From Sabellastarte sp. h YS-2021 (lineage: Eukaryota; Annelida; Polychaeta; Sabellida; Sabellidae), in the NCBI GenBank assembly GCA_964017235.1, contig OZ024936.1, positions 18,080,496 through 18,144,495 of the forward strand: DNA of 64,000 bases. Direction: 5' to 3'. The position numbers were made by a program, and so were the translations under genes. Below the pieces are notes generated by a model. It searched no databases and was not told where the DNA came from. It worked only from the letters and a program-made list of their open reading frames with translations. Below, piece after piece: positions 23,938 to 34,036 of this stretch; positions within the stretch are counted from its first letter, which is position 1; every line of letters begins with the position of its first letter.

Positions 23938-24664
23938 AGATTTAATTTTACTGTTCTGGAAATTCTATTCGGGGTTATAAATATGGAGCCAAAGTACTGG
24001 TTTCCAATTAACTTTGTGTTGTTGACAGGGAAAAACTTTATTTATAAATGTAAAAAGAATAACAAAGAATTGTTTTTAAACAATTTCTTGCAGAATTTGA
24101 CTTGGAATCTGAAGTTAGAGGAGGGAATCTTTATCAAACAAGGGAAATTGTCAACTTTTAATGAAAGATACAAAATCTTGTTTGATTCTCTGAAATAGCT
24201 TAACAATTTTATAAATGTCTACGTATAAATGTGCATCTTCCTGCTTTACCTTTATCTTATTTCTTTTTCTGCTCTTTTCTGTTTTCCTTGTAGATTTTTT
24301 ATTTGTTTGTTTATTCGGAGTTTTTACGTCGCTTTCAACACTGTACAGGTCATATCACGACGGGTAGTTGAAAGGGCAGAGGAAACCAGTACATATAGTT
24401 CGTTAGGGTTCTGTACTGTAAACTGCTGACCAACGGCAAGCAACTACCAGCTTTCCCACTTACGGCCATGACAGGGATCGAACCCCGACCGCAGAGGTGG
24501 GAGGCGAGAGTGTTACCACTCTGCCACCGTGGCCCCTTGTAGATTTTTGAACCTTGAAAGTAAATATTATTGATACATTATATTAGTCTATTAATTTTTA
24601 AGGTTTGTGTTATTGTAAACGTATATAACATTGTTTTGTGGCAATAAAAAAAAATAAAAAAAAA
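23938..24664 (+). mobile_element. 5'-truncated LINE insertion with target-site duplication
   Basis: The insertion is flanked by ATTGTGTG at 23930-23937 and 24665-24672, and it ends in an A-rich tail (from about 24648). It interrupts an ankyrin exon whose intact paralogue reads straight through. Its first 260 bases encode the last part of a LINE protein (KYWFPINFVLLTGKNFIYKC, then LEEGIFIKQGKL, then a stop at 24196-24198), the N-F-x-L-L-x-x-K-x-x-I-Y-x-C-K tail common in such elements. This is a different LINE from the one at 14-18 kb, judging by its unlike C-terminus. The rest is 3' untranslated sequence, itself interrupted by a SINE. Confidence 0.85.
24301..24534 (-). mobile_element. tRNA-derived SINE nested in the LINE
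   Basis: Read on the minus strand it begins GGGGCCACGGTGGCAGAGTG. It has an A-box match (TGGCAGAGTGG) and, about 45 bases on, a B-box match (GGTTCGATCCC). The body contains GTGGGAAAGCTGGTAGTTGC, TGGTCAGCAGTTTACAGTAC and TTGAAAGCGACGTAAAAAC. The flanks CCTTGTAGATTTTT at 24286-24299 and 24535-24548 are a 14-bp target-site duplication. The B-box region and body match the truncated copy at 2915-3065. It is not a functional tRNA gene, because the anticodon-arm region is degenerate and a SINE body follows. Confidence 0.9.
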
Positions 24665-24890
24665 ATTGTGTGCTGCTACTATCAGTGCTGTATCCTGATG
24701 TTTCTTCTACCTCACTTCAGTGTCTGCACCGTGACAACAGGAACTCTACTACACTCACACTGTTGTACTCACAGGCTAAATACAAAGGTGTAAAACCACC
24801 ATCATTTGTACAGTTTATACTGATTCCTTTTGAAAGACATTCCTTTACAACAGTTACATTATTACTTCTTGCAGCTTTAAATATATCCAT

Positions 24891-25520
24891 CTTTGTATTT
24901 TATTTTAGTTTGTATATAGTGATAAATTAATTCAAATTAATTGCGTATACCGTATATTAGTTTCATACGGTTTGAACACTCCTCTGTTTCAAATAAAATT
25001 AGATAACAGAAAGACCGTTTCTGCGTGAGTGCTGCGTATTTATACTGAAGAATAAATAACTTATGAGTAAAGTTTATCTTAATTGATACAGTATTGTCTC
25101 ACAAATAGTATCTCTAAGATAACTGTCCTTTACTGATGACAAAGGAGATTTCTTCAAGTAATCCCCGCTTCAAGTTTCACATCAAACGCACAACGCTAGA
25201 CGCAAAGCTCATTTGAAAGTAATATTGACTTTCTTGATTTTTTTTATGCATTAAATAGTCGTACATAGGATTGTAAAAGTTTACGCACCCCTATCTATTT
25301 TGTTAAATACTGTTATAGATACAGAAAAATATATATGTAATAGATCCATTTGCAGATACATTAACACATTTTGGCTTTGTTTCAATTCACCACATTTTCC
25401 GTGTAGATACCAGGGGCCCGTTTACAAAGGATGCGTCTTTTGTTGTACATCACACAAACTACTTGGACCTGAATTCCTTCATATGGACATATTGCTAAAC
25501 ACTAGAAAGGTTCAGTGACG
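24891..25520 (-). promoter_or_regulatory. Upstream block of paralogue B, conserved with paralogue A
   Basis: The sequence immediately upstream of the B start matches that upstream of A (52732-53540) in order: TATATAGTGATAAA, TTAGTTTCATA, GGTTTGAACACTCCTCTGTT, TTTATAC, AATAACTT, GATACAGTA, TGTCTCACAAA, then ATTTGCAGATAC and TTACAAA. Promoter elements cannot be placed with confidence, but the retained similarity covers where the transcription start should be. The far part runs into the tandem array that follows. Confidence 0.5.
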
Positions 25521-27560
25521 CATTTGACTAATGTAAAATAGTTTCCATAATAAATATGTTATGTTTGACGTGAATGTGTTTGCCGTTTTAGGGTTTAGCA
25601 ACACGTCCATGTAAAGGAATTCAGGTTGACGTAGCTTTGAGGGGCTGTGATATTTTTATTTGTAATTGGTAGTTTTTAAATAAAATAGATAGGGGGTGAG
25701 TGAACTTAAAAGGAACTCACCCTTTACGTATAAAACGTAACAAGTTAGAGAGTTTGTGAACGACGCTTTTGAAGCCTGTATCTGTTACGTTACACGTCAG
25801 TGATTTGAGTGTTGAATGTCATTTTTACAAAGTACCAGCCATTACGTATTTCACGTTAAAAAAGAGCTTTGCCACGTTGATCTCTGCCCCTAGTTAATCT
25901 AGTTTTAATTTATGTTACATTTTTGTGCTACATTTTCAAGAAAACGTTGTTCGCAACATCTCTAAATAATATTATCAACTCAAAAAACGCAAAAAATCAC
26001 CTGATATACATCTCTGCTGACGGAAATAAGTTTATGTTTACCTTTGAACAGCCAAAACATAACACTAAACTGAAACGTATAAATACCAGAGCCCTGTTTA
26101 TAAAGCATCCTGGATTTGTGTAGTACATCAAATAAACTACGGTACTTTGATTCGAATTATAGGTTTAGTATTAGAGAGGTTTAGTACAACGTTTACAAGG
26201 CACGCAACACGCAAATAATTTCCTTAAGAGATACGTTAGGTTTGAAGTGGATGTGTTTGTAAAATAAAGGTTAAGCAATACGTCCATATGAAAGAGTGCA
26301 GGTCAACGTAGTTTCTTTGATGTGATAAAAAAAGAAGCATCGTTTGTAAACAGACCTCTGGTATTCATAGGGAAAATATAGTGAACTGAAACCTGACCAA
26401 AACGTGGTGTACATATTTATCTGCCTATGGGGTTGAGATATATTTATTTGTAGTGTGGAGTTTTTAAATAAAATAGATAGGGGTGAGTGAACGTAAATAA
26501 ACCAGCCTTTATGTATAAAACCTAACGTAATTGACCCCCCAAACCTTAAAAGTCATCTGATACACATCTAATGCTGACGTAAATACGTTTGCGTTTAAGG
26601 TTTTGATGGCCAAAACGTAACACTAAACCTCTCTGTTTACAAGGCACGCAACGTTAAATAATTTAACTTAGTTAATAAATAAGAGATACATTAGGTTTGA
26701 AGTGGATGCGTTTGTTATGGTTTAGCAATACGTCCATATGAAAGAGTGCATCTTTGATGTGATACAAAAGAAATATGGTTTTTAAACAGGCCTCTAAAAA
26801 TATAGTGAACTAAAACTTGACCAAATTGTTGTGTATATATTTATTTGCCTATAGGGTTGTGGTATATTCAGTTGTATCATGTAGTTTTTATATAAAATAG
26901 ATAGGGGTGAGTGAACGTAAGGAAGTCACTTTTTACGTATTAAACGTAATGTAATAAACTAAAAAAAAAAACAACTCTAAAAATCACTTGATACACATCT
27001 ACTACTGACGTAAATATAGTGGATATACGTAGCAGAGAGGTTTAGTGATGCGTCTGACAGCCACCTAACATAAAATAATTTCCGTAAGAAATATGTTACG
27101 TTTGAAATGGATGCGTTTGTCATATTAGGGTTTAGCAATACGTCCATATAAAGGAATGCAGATCAAAGTAGTTTCTTTGATGTGATACAAAGCAAACATG
27201 CTTCGTAAACACTCTGTGCTATTTATATGGTTAAGTATATTGAACTGAATCTTAACCAAAATATGCTGTATATGTTAATCTACATATGGGGCTATCACAC
27301 ATTTATTTGTATCTTGTGGTTTTGTAATAAAACAGATAGGGGTGAGTGGACGTAAAGAAGTCATCCTTTATGTATAAAACGTAACGTAATTAACCCCCCA
27401 AACACTAAATATCACCTGATACACGTCTACTGCTGACGTAAATAAGTTTACGTTTATGTTTTAATAGCCAAAAACGTAACACTACACCTGTCTGCTAAAC
27501 CCTAATATAACCACTGCATCCACTTCAAATGTAACCTATCTATTATGGAAATAATTTAAC
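25290..27560 (+). repeat. Tandem array of ~430-bp units rich in ACGT motifs
   Basis: The marker GATAGGGGTGAGTGAACG (or close variants) falls at about 25686, 26475, 26898 and 27337, giving spacings near 790, 423 and 439. Each unit also carries TACGTTTGAAATGGATGCG or similar, AGCAATACGTCCATAT, TTTGATGTGATACAAA and a run such as TTACGTATAAAACGTAACG. The right end (about 27490-27560) turns round, with GCTAAACCCTAATATAACCA complementary to an internal unit segment. A single partial copy lies at 21380-21660. I do not recognise the family and find no conserved open frame. Confidence 0.7.
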
Positions 27561-27599
27561 TTGGCGTGCCTTTTAAACTTTGCACTAAAGCTCTTTCAT

Positions 27600-27995
27600 A
27601 CAAAAACGTCATTCAAACCACACATGTGACGTCATTCTGTTGTTAAAAGTGTGCATTATTTAAGGCAATGCACACTTTTTGGTTTATATTTACAGACCCC
27701 TGAAACAGTCACCTGGATTTTTGCCAGAACAATGAGATAATTGCTATAAATTGAAGAAAGAAAATAAATTTGAAATAAATGAATGCATGAATAGGATTAC
27801 AGAACAAATGTTTTAATTCTAGAAAATCATTTGAATTATATAGTTAATTTGCCCAAAAATGTTCTGAGTTCTAAACAAATTATTAGTCACTTTTATTCCC
27901 GCTATCCAAATAGTAGAAATTCTACAGAATAGAAGAAATACTAGACACCAATATAACATATGGGCCAATATACAAAAAGTCAATATATAAATAAC
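27600..27995 (+). repeat. Dispersed repeat with short hairpin head, copy 2 (interrupted)
   Basis: It matches the 20535 and 35568 copies: TGACGTCATTCTGTTGTTAA, AAGTGTGCATTATTTAAGGC, AATGCACACTTTTTGG, GCCAGAACAATGAGATAA, TTTGCCCAAAAATGTTCTG and so on. It stops at about 27995, and its continuation (AGTACATTGAGATTCAGGTT) reappears at about 29049-29115, so the intervening 1.05 kb is an insertion. Confidence 0.7.
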
Positions 27996-29048
27996 AAGGC
28001 CACTGTTGCAGCGGTTTCCTCAAGCCTTAGGATCAGTAATAATGAAGAACTGAAGGAGATGTAAGGCCTTTGTAGTAAGATGACCCCACTTGACATGAAG
28101 AGGGGTCAAAGGTAGAAGTCAACAATTGGGAAAGAGTCTCAGGTCATGTTTGTACAAGTTTTGTTTCACATTTGGAACCCCTACTGGCAATGATATTGGA
28201 GATATGATGCCTTTTTAATAGGATAATCCCATTTAACATTAACATGCGATATGGAGGCCATTTTAATTTCGAAATTAGGCCAAAATACAATCAGGATAAC
28301 TTTCCTAGCCATATATCTTTTGTGCAAATAAGATTAACCTAACTGCATTATTTCAAAGTTTAGAGCATCTTAATGATATTAAAATAATTGGCTATGGTGG
28401 CCATTTTGTTCTTCATAATAAGGCCAAAATTTTTTCTCATGCAAAACATTTGCAGGTCAGGACTTTTCATGGTCTGTCTTTACATTCTGAAGCCATAGTA
28501 CTAATAATAAGGGAGAAATAAGGACGTCTCAGTGTGATGACCCCATTTAACCTTGAAGCAAGGACAAAGGTCAAATTCAGCACCTGAAAAAGATGTCCAG
28601 GCCATGACTTCCTACAAGTTGTTTTCACATTCCAAACCTCAATGAGTTTTATTAAGAGACATATAAGGTCTTTTTAACAGGATAACCCCATTTGACATTA
28701 AACGTGATATGGCAGCCACTTTTTTAACTAGGCCAAAATTACTATCACTCCAGCTGTGCTAGCAATAAATCTTTTGTGCAAATTTGATGAAGCTAGCTGC
28801 AATATTTCAAGATTTAGAGCACCTTTATGATTTTCAAGCAATTGACTATTGGAGGCCATTTTGTTTTTCAAAACTCAGGCCAAAATTTTGCACAAACAGG
28901 TTTTCAGAGCCATAAATATTCCTTGCAAATTTGGTGAAGATATCTTCATAAATGAATGAGATATTAAGGTTTATGTAAAAACGTGATGAACAAATGCACG
29001 GACGGAAGGTGTTCTATAAACCAAAGCCTTCAGCTGCTTGCTTAAGCA
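27996..29048 (+). repeat. Inserted element made of two ~458-bp direct repeats
   Basis: The block separates two parts of the surrounding repeat that are contiguous at 35568-36012. Inside it TGACCCCACTTGACATGAAG (28081) recurs as TGACCCCATTTAACCTTGAA (28538), and GATAATCCCATTTAACATTA (28222) recurs as GATAACCCCATTTGACATTA (28681), a period near 458. GGAGGCCATTTT-like phrases occur several times. The right end carries the palindrome CTTGCTTAAGCAAG. No reading frame of note is present. Whether it moves as one unit is inference from the interrupted flank. Confidence 0.65.
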
Positions 29049-29115
29049 AGTACATTGAGATTCAGGTTAATTAGTTTATCAAGAGTTTTTGAAACAATTC
29101 CAAAAAAGTGTAGTT

Positions 29116-29630
29116 TTTCAGCGGCATAAATCCAAAAGTGTGTGAGCGTCCGGGGTCGAGTAATAGTTTGCCTTATTTTTTACAAATGAGGTACACTTTT
29201 GAATGATTTAAAATGTTTTCATGGCATTTAAACAAAGGGTAGACGTTTTTGACAGTCCTTGTCTTGTGTGTAAACATACTGACCCATAAACAATTATCCA
29301 AACATTCTGTCAAACAGTATACAATGTTAATATTTGAAATGAATGGAATCTAAATAACTGTTAGATGTTTATTACAATAAATGAGTGCAGTGCTTTCGAT
29401 ATATGATTTAAGATCAATGGCTTCTCAATTTTTCCCTTTTAAGCTACATTAATACAGCTCTGTAAGCTATACAAATTCAAACAGCTGAAGTTGTACAAGT
29501 CAAGCCAGAATCATTATTTTTTCCATGAATACAAAGCAAAGCTACAAATAAAATGGGTGAAGAATGCTCTAGTTTTAAAAATAAACTACAATGGCAATGT
29601 CTCTCACAAATGGGAACACATACAAGAACT
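29116..29630. other. Gap, no gene seen
   Basis: AT-rich sequence; only short frames without domains. Confidence 0.4.
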
Positions 29631-29636
29631 AAGTAT

Positions 29637-29990
29637 AGGTTAATGACCAAATATAGCAAGTAAGCATCAAATATTAGAAAATAAGGGATTTACACGGTCT
29701 AGAAGGGGCCGAGTCAACAATGCAAAGAATCCATTATTTTCTAATAGTGGACACTTACCAGACTATTAACCTATTAAAATTACGCTGATTCCTTAATTTG
29801 TAAATTTAAAGACATTTTTTAAACATCCTTACTTTTCATTCCTATATTTCTGGTGTATATTTTCAAGTTTTTGTGATCATTTTAGTTGAAATAAATGTAG
29901 AAGATGTTTCTTCTTCTGGAAATGTGTTGAAAGGGTTTCTCAATATGGCCAAAATCACAGAGTGGAACAACTGCCCAATAGTGAAATTTA
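29637..29990 (+). repeat. Dispersed hairpin repeat, copy 2
   Basis: This is the second copy of the 1566-1890 repeat: TAGGTTAAT, GAAAATAAG, GGGGCCGAGTCAACA, ATCCATTATTTTCTAATA, GGACACTTAC, ACCTATT, TATATTTCTGGTGTATATTTTC and AGTTGAAATAAATG all occur in order. The hairpin arms are more diverged here. Confidence 0.75.
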
Positions 29991-30159
29991 AAATATACCT
30001 GTGATGTCACACTATTGTTAAAAGTGTAGATTTTTTTAAGACTCTACACTTTTCTGTAGATTTTTTTAACCTAAACTGTGAATACTTAAAATATCCACAC
30101 TTAGATTTCATAGCCAAATAATTACCTCAGCCAGAGTTGGCCTTTAGCAGCAGTAAAAT

Positions 30160-30470
30160 TACTATTTCAGTATCAGAAATGTCTTCATAATTAGGTTGAT
30201 AATCTGAATTATTTCCTTCTTTACATGCAGTACAGGTTTTCATAGGTTTGTACCAATTCATTGTCATAAATATAAAAAAATCTTGCGAAGTGTTATTGTA
30301 GTAGAATTATAGCAGTTTCTGCTGCAATATCTGCAAATGTTTTGTCTCCTAAAGAGCATGCCTATAGCATTGAAAGCTGTATCTTTATCAACTGACCTAG
30401 CCAAATTCTCTGTAAATGTATTCTGAGTAATAAATATATCATTTTCATCGGCATTTTAATCCATTTTACC
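30160..30470 (-). other. Short coding-like fragments of unknown origin
   Basis: Two minus-strand stretches read without stops and with ordinary composition. One begins MNWYKPMKTCTACKEGNN and passes YQPNYEDISDTE before a stop near 30133. The other reads NADENDIFITQNTFTENLA and RSVDKDTAFNAIGMLF. I do not recognise either. They may be remnants of a gene or a transposon, or chance. There is no supporting splice model. Confidence 0.2.
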
Positions 30471-30628
30471 AATTTCACAGCAAAAACAAAATTAATAGAA
30501 TGACCACTGCATACAGACATGAAAGTGAAGGTTGACTTTTCATGCTTGAATGGCTTTAAAGAGTCCACACTTTTGGAAATGGTAGCAAACAGTGCAATGA
30601 ACATATGAAATACTATGATAATCCTTAA

Positions 30629-31349
30629 TGTGGGTGTTCCACCACACAACTAAGGCTCCCGATTAAGGGTTTTTGAGGGTCGGTTTCAAAAATTTGCTTA
30701 GTCCCAGGCGTCCTGTAAAGGTCGGTTGTGGTCGGTTGGGGCCGTGAGAAATATCAAACATGTTTGATATTTCTCCCGACCCCAACCGATTATTTTTTCC
30801 CGCCATAAACAAAATGTCCAGTCCCAGGCTTCCTCAGGCCTCCTCAGACCAAATTTACACAGTCCTATGCTGTCCCAGGCCGCCTGCGACCCTTAGTCGC
30901 CGACCCTTAGTCCCAGACCCTCTATTCCTTAGTCCCAGGCTTCCTGTGACCCTTAGTCCCATTGCAAAACAAAAATCGGCTATCTCGGTCTGTGGACACC
31001 TGGGGACGCCTCAGGACACCTTGTGGGGTCGGGACTTAATCCTGGGTTAGTCGGGGCTTAGTCCCAGGAGGCCTGAGGCGTCCTGGGACCCAGTCGGTTT
31101 GTGTACGACAGGATCGTGGTTCAAACCGATCAGACAAATGGCTTAGTCTGTTCTTAGTCCCAGACCAGTTAGGGGGACTGTCTGGGGCCGCCTGAGGCGT
31201 TCTGAGGCTTCCTGAGGATGATCTGTACTTAATCCCAGACTTTGAATCCAATCCAGTTTTCCCGCCCATTTTTGTTTTTTTTCACCGACTGTCCACGATT
31301 AAGGGTCGCCGACAGGGTCGGGGCTTAATCCTTTGGTGGAACAAGGGCA
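30629..31349 (+). mobile_element. Non-autonomous DNA transposon (TIR element), copy 1
   Basis: The element begins TGTGGGTGTTCCACCA and ends with a sequence whose reverse complement is TGCCCTTGTTCCACCA, terminal inverted repeats of about 26 bp with mismatches. Flanking triplets are TAA (left) and TTA (right). It is more GC-rich than its surroundings and full of CTTAGTCCCAGG/CCTGAGG words on both strands. A perfect 30-bp palindrome lies at 30746-30775 (half-site GAGAAATATCAAACA), extended by GGTTGGGG/CCCCAACC arms to 30733-30788. No transposase is encoded; the open frames inside are made of the repeat words. The 3-bp TWA-type flank suggests PIF/Harbinger, which is inference. Confidence 0.75.
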
Positions 31350-31438
31350 TTACAGACATTCTGCTTCCAATGTGTAATACTTAGCAAAATCACTATTGTA
31401 TATGAATTTACAGAATTAACAGAATCTGCCAAAACTAA

Positions 31439-32110
31439 TGTGGGTGTTCCACCACCCGACTAAGGCTCCCGATTAAGAGTTTTTCGAGTCGGTTTCAAAA
31501 ATTTGCTTAGTCCCAGGCATTCTGTAAGGGTCGGTAGTTGTCGGTTGGGGCTGTGAGAAAAATCAAACATGTTTGATATTTCTCATGATCCAAACCGATT
31601 CTTTTTTACCCGCCATAAACAAAATGTCCAGTCCCACGCCTCCTCAAACCAAAGTTACACAGTCCTATGTTGTCTCAGGCCTCCTGCGATCCTTAGTCCA
31701 AGGCCTCCTGAGACCCTTAGTCCCATTGCAAAACAAGAATCAGCAGTCTTGGTCTGAGGAAGACTGAGGAGTCCTCAGGACACCTGAGGAAGCCGGGACT
31801 TAATCAGGAGTCAGTCGTGGCTTAGTCCCAGGAGTCCTGAGGTGTCCTGGGACCTAGTCGGTATGTCTACGACAAGATCGTGCTTCAAACTGACCAGAAA
31901 AATGGCTTAGTCAGTTCTTAGTCCCAGAACAGTCGTGGACTGTCTGGGGCCGCTTTGGGCCTCCTCAGGCTTCCTGAGGCCGATCTGAACTTAATCCCAG
32001 ACTTTGATACCCATTCAATTTTCCCACCCATTTTACTTTTTTTCACCGACTGTCCACGATTAAGGGTTGCTGACAGGATCAGGGCTTAGTCCTTTGGTGG
32101 AACAGGGGCA
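31439..32110 (+). mobile_element. Non-autonomous DNA transposon (TIR element), copy 2
   Basis: This copy has the same orientation and the same ends as copy 1 (TGTGGGTGTTCCACCA and TGCCCCTGTTCCACCA at the complementary end). It is flanked by TAA on both sides (31436-31438 and 32111-32113), a clean 3-bp target-site duplication. The central palindrome is present with one mismatch at about 31555-31584. It is 672 bp against 721 bp for copy 1, with scattered substitutions and small deletions. Only 89 bp separate the two copies. Confidence 0.8.
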
Positions 32111-32114
32111 TAAG

Positions 32115-32720
32115 ATAATGTAGGGTGCCATTAGAAATTTTATTGCATAAGCAAGCTTTTGAATAGATACATAAGTAATACAAAAATCATAATGTACATA
32201 TATGCCATATTATTTAGTCTTTGTATATATCGTGGACTCTTTTCTTCATGATGTTGACATATTTCCAGTTTCATTAGAAATCATGCGACATAAGGGCAGA
32301 CATAACATTTTGAATCATTTTATTTTATCGCTAGAATACCATAATTATATTATAAATCAGAAATGAAAATTTTAAATATCATAATCATTCCAAATTACCT
32401 ACAGGTTCAATTGAGTACATGCGTAAAAATATACCAAACAAAACATGAAAGAAGGACTCACCACAAGACTAAATTAATGTAAAATATGTGTAGCATGAAC
32501 GCATTCATGATTGATTTATTTTTCCATAGTGTTTAATGATGGATGTCATTTTACATGAATGGTAAGTAAAATAATTCTATACTTAAAGAAAGAATACAAA
32601 TTAGGGTGTGGTGTATATAGAGACACTAGTGTGTGACAAACCCTCTTTAAACCCTAAGTAACGCCAGTAGTCTTATATAACTATTTTACTCCAAATGGGA
32701 ATTCTGTTTTAATTTATTAC
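32115..32720. other. Gap, no gene seen
   Basis: AT-rich sequence with no domain-bearing frame. Confidence 0.4.
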
Positions 32721-32724
32721 TCTC

Positions 32725-33140
32725 TGCCAAGGAGGTTATGTTTTCGCCTGGGTTTGTTTGTGGGTTTGTCAGTTTATTTGTGCGTTTGTTTGGGAACAAG
32801 ATAACTCAAAAACTTATAGACAGAATTTGATGAAATTTTCAGGATATGTCTAAAAAGGTAAAAGAAAGAAACTTTTCAATTTTGGGAGTGATCCGGATCA
32901 CTGTCTGGATCTTCTGGATCCATGAAATGTAATTTTTAAAGACAGATAACTCAAAAAGTTATAGATGGATATTGATGAAATTTTCAGGATATGTCCTCAA
33001 TGGGACAAGAAACAAATGATTAGATTTTTGGAGCGATCTGGATCACTGTCTGGATCCATGAAAAATATACTGGGAGTGGTCCGGATTGAGCTCCCTTGGC
33101 CGAGTTATGCGCTCTGCAAGTGCTCTTGTTTTCCATACAT
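32725..33140 (+). repeat. Dispersed repeat with internal duplication (GATCCGGATC type)
   Basis: It starts TCTCTGCCAAGGAGGTTATG and contains two unequal copies of a block: ATAACTCAAAAACTTATAGA or AAAGTTATAGATGG, TTGATGAAATTTTCAGGATA, then a GATCTGGATCACTGTCTGGA-type segment. It ends near TGCGCTCTGCAAGTGCTC. A shorter relative lies at about 44690-44800. From memory similar repeats are common in marine invertebrate genomes. No transposase frame is seen. Confidence 0.6.
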
Positions 33141-33149
33141 AGACAATAT

Positions 33150-34030
33150 TATTCACAATACAGTTTGTTGTAAACATGATACTAAAATATATTTGCATTT
33201 GCTTGTTATTCTCCAAGGCCATGGTAAAACATTTTGCCTCAAGGATTAAAATACAGATAAAATAAGCCTCATATTACCCAATTGACCCAAAAATAAAATG
33301 GTGTGGGAGGATTGGAAATCTGTGTATTTTGTTCAGTATCCAAAAGCCAAATAAATGAATTGCAGTCAATGCCTTCTATTGTGCATTTGCTGCGTTCCCA
33401 ACTTACTCCAGAATGAAACCATAATCCTTAAAGACAACATCATATGCAAAGGCCTTGAAAGATTAAAAACATACTATTATAATGTGTCCCAGATGGCAGA
33501 AATGTAATTGGTGCAAGAAAACCAGTAAGAGTTGTTTCTTTGATTCACTTACTGAACAAAACAACAGTGTGGTGCCTGTTGAAAATAAAAAAATCTTAGT
33601 GTTAAGTTTAACACCGATCACAGAAACAGAAGCCACATTAAAATTGCTTGTCATCCCTGTTTCTATATATCCAGAATTGTTATAGGATCTGTAATTTTCT
33701 GATCATGGACATTGTCGTTATGATTACTGTTTCTCCTTGAGCATCTCGATTACTGTGAAACTAAGGACTCCAAAAGCCCGACATTATACCTCAAAAAATT
33801 TAAAATCTAAAAATCACATTACTCACTGGCTAAATAAATACTCCTGGCTAGTCAGGTAAATGTGTCTTTTTCAAAGCTTAACCTTTCAGTATTCAGTGTT
33901 CTGATGTCTAAACATACAAAATGCTTGTGGTTAGTTACTATTGTGAAATTTGTTTAATGTTAATAGAGCTTAATCTGAAAACAGATTCTAGGCACATAAT
34001 ACAGCAAAAACAGTGATCCATAATCATATG
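33150..34030. other. Gap, no gene seen
   Basis: The frame at 33482-33685 (with CPRWQKCNWC near its start) has two CxxC-like pairs but no other support; I do not call it a gene. Confidence 0.3.
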
Positions 34031-34036
34031 AATCCG

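Larger units (their letters stand above)
23440..24890 (-). pseudogene. Paralogue B exon 1: ankyrin exon disrupted by a retroelement
   Basis: The exon starts MDIFKAARSNNVTVVKECLSKG at 24890 and ends GCA-G|GTTTGT with its donor at 23438-23439, the family's phase-1 join. It has three lesions. A 2-nt deletion in the second repeat (after VEFLLSR) shifts the frame. A 727-bp insertion at 23938-24664, plus an 8-bp target duplication, splits the third repeat. A serine codon of the paralogues has become TAA just before 23576. Removing the insertion and one duplicated site leaves 716 nt, equal to paralogue A's 619 plus one extra 33-residue ankyrin repeat (99 nt) minus the 2-nt deletion. Exon length and structure are therefore fully accounted for. 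Confidence 0.85.

Noticed and set aside
23935-24198. Independent 87-codon gene
   Set aside because: It is the tail of a LINE protein; its ATG lies at the insertion boundary, partly in target-site sequence.
24415-24540. tRNA gene on the minus strand
   Set aside because: A and B boxes are present, but the cloverleaf is not convincing and the sequence continues into a SINE body with target-site duplications.
30760-31269. Frames of 77-96 codons inside the TIR element, rich in Pro, Ser and Arg
   Set aside because: Both strands are open because of the GC-rich word repeats; copy 2 does not preserve them.
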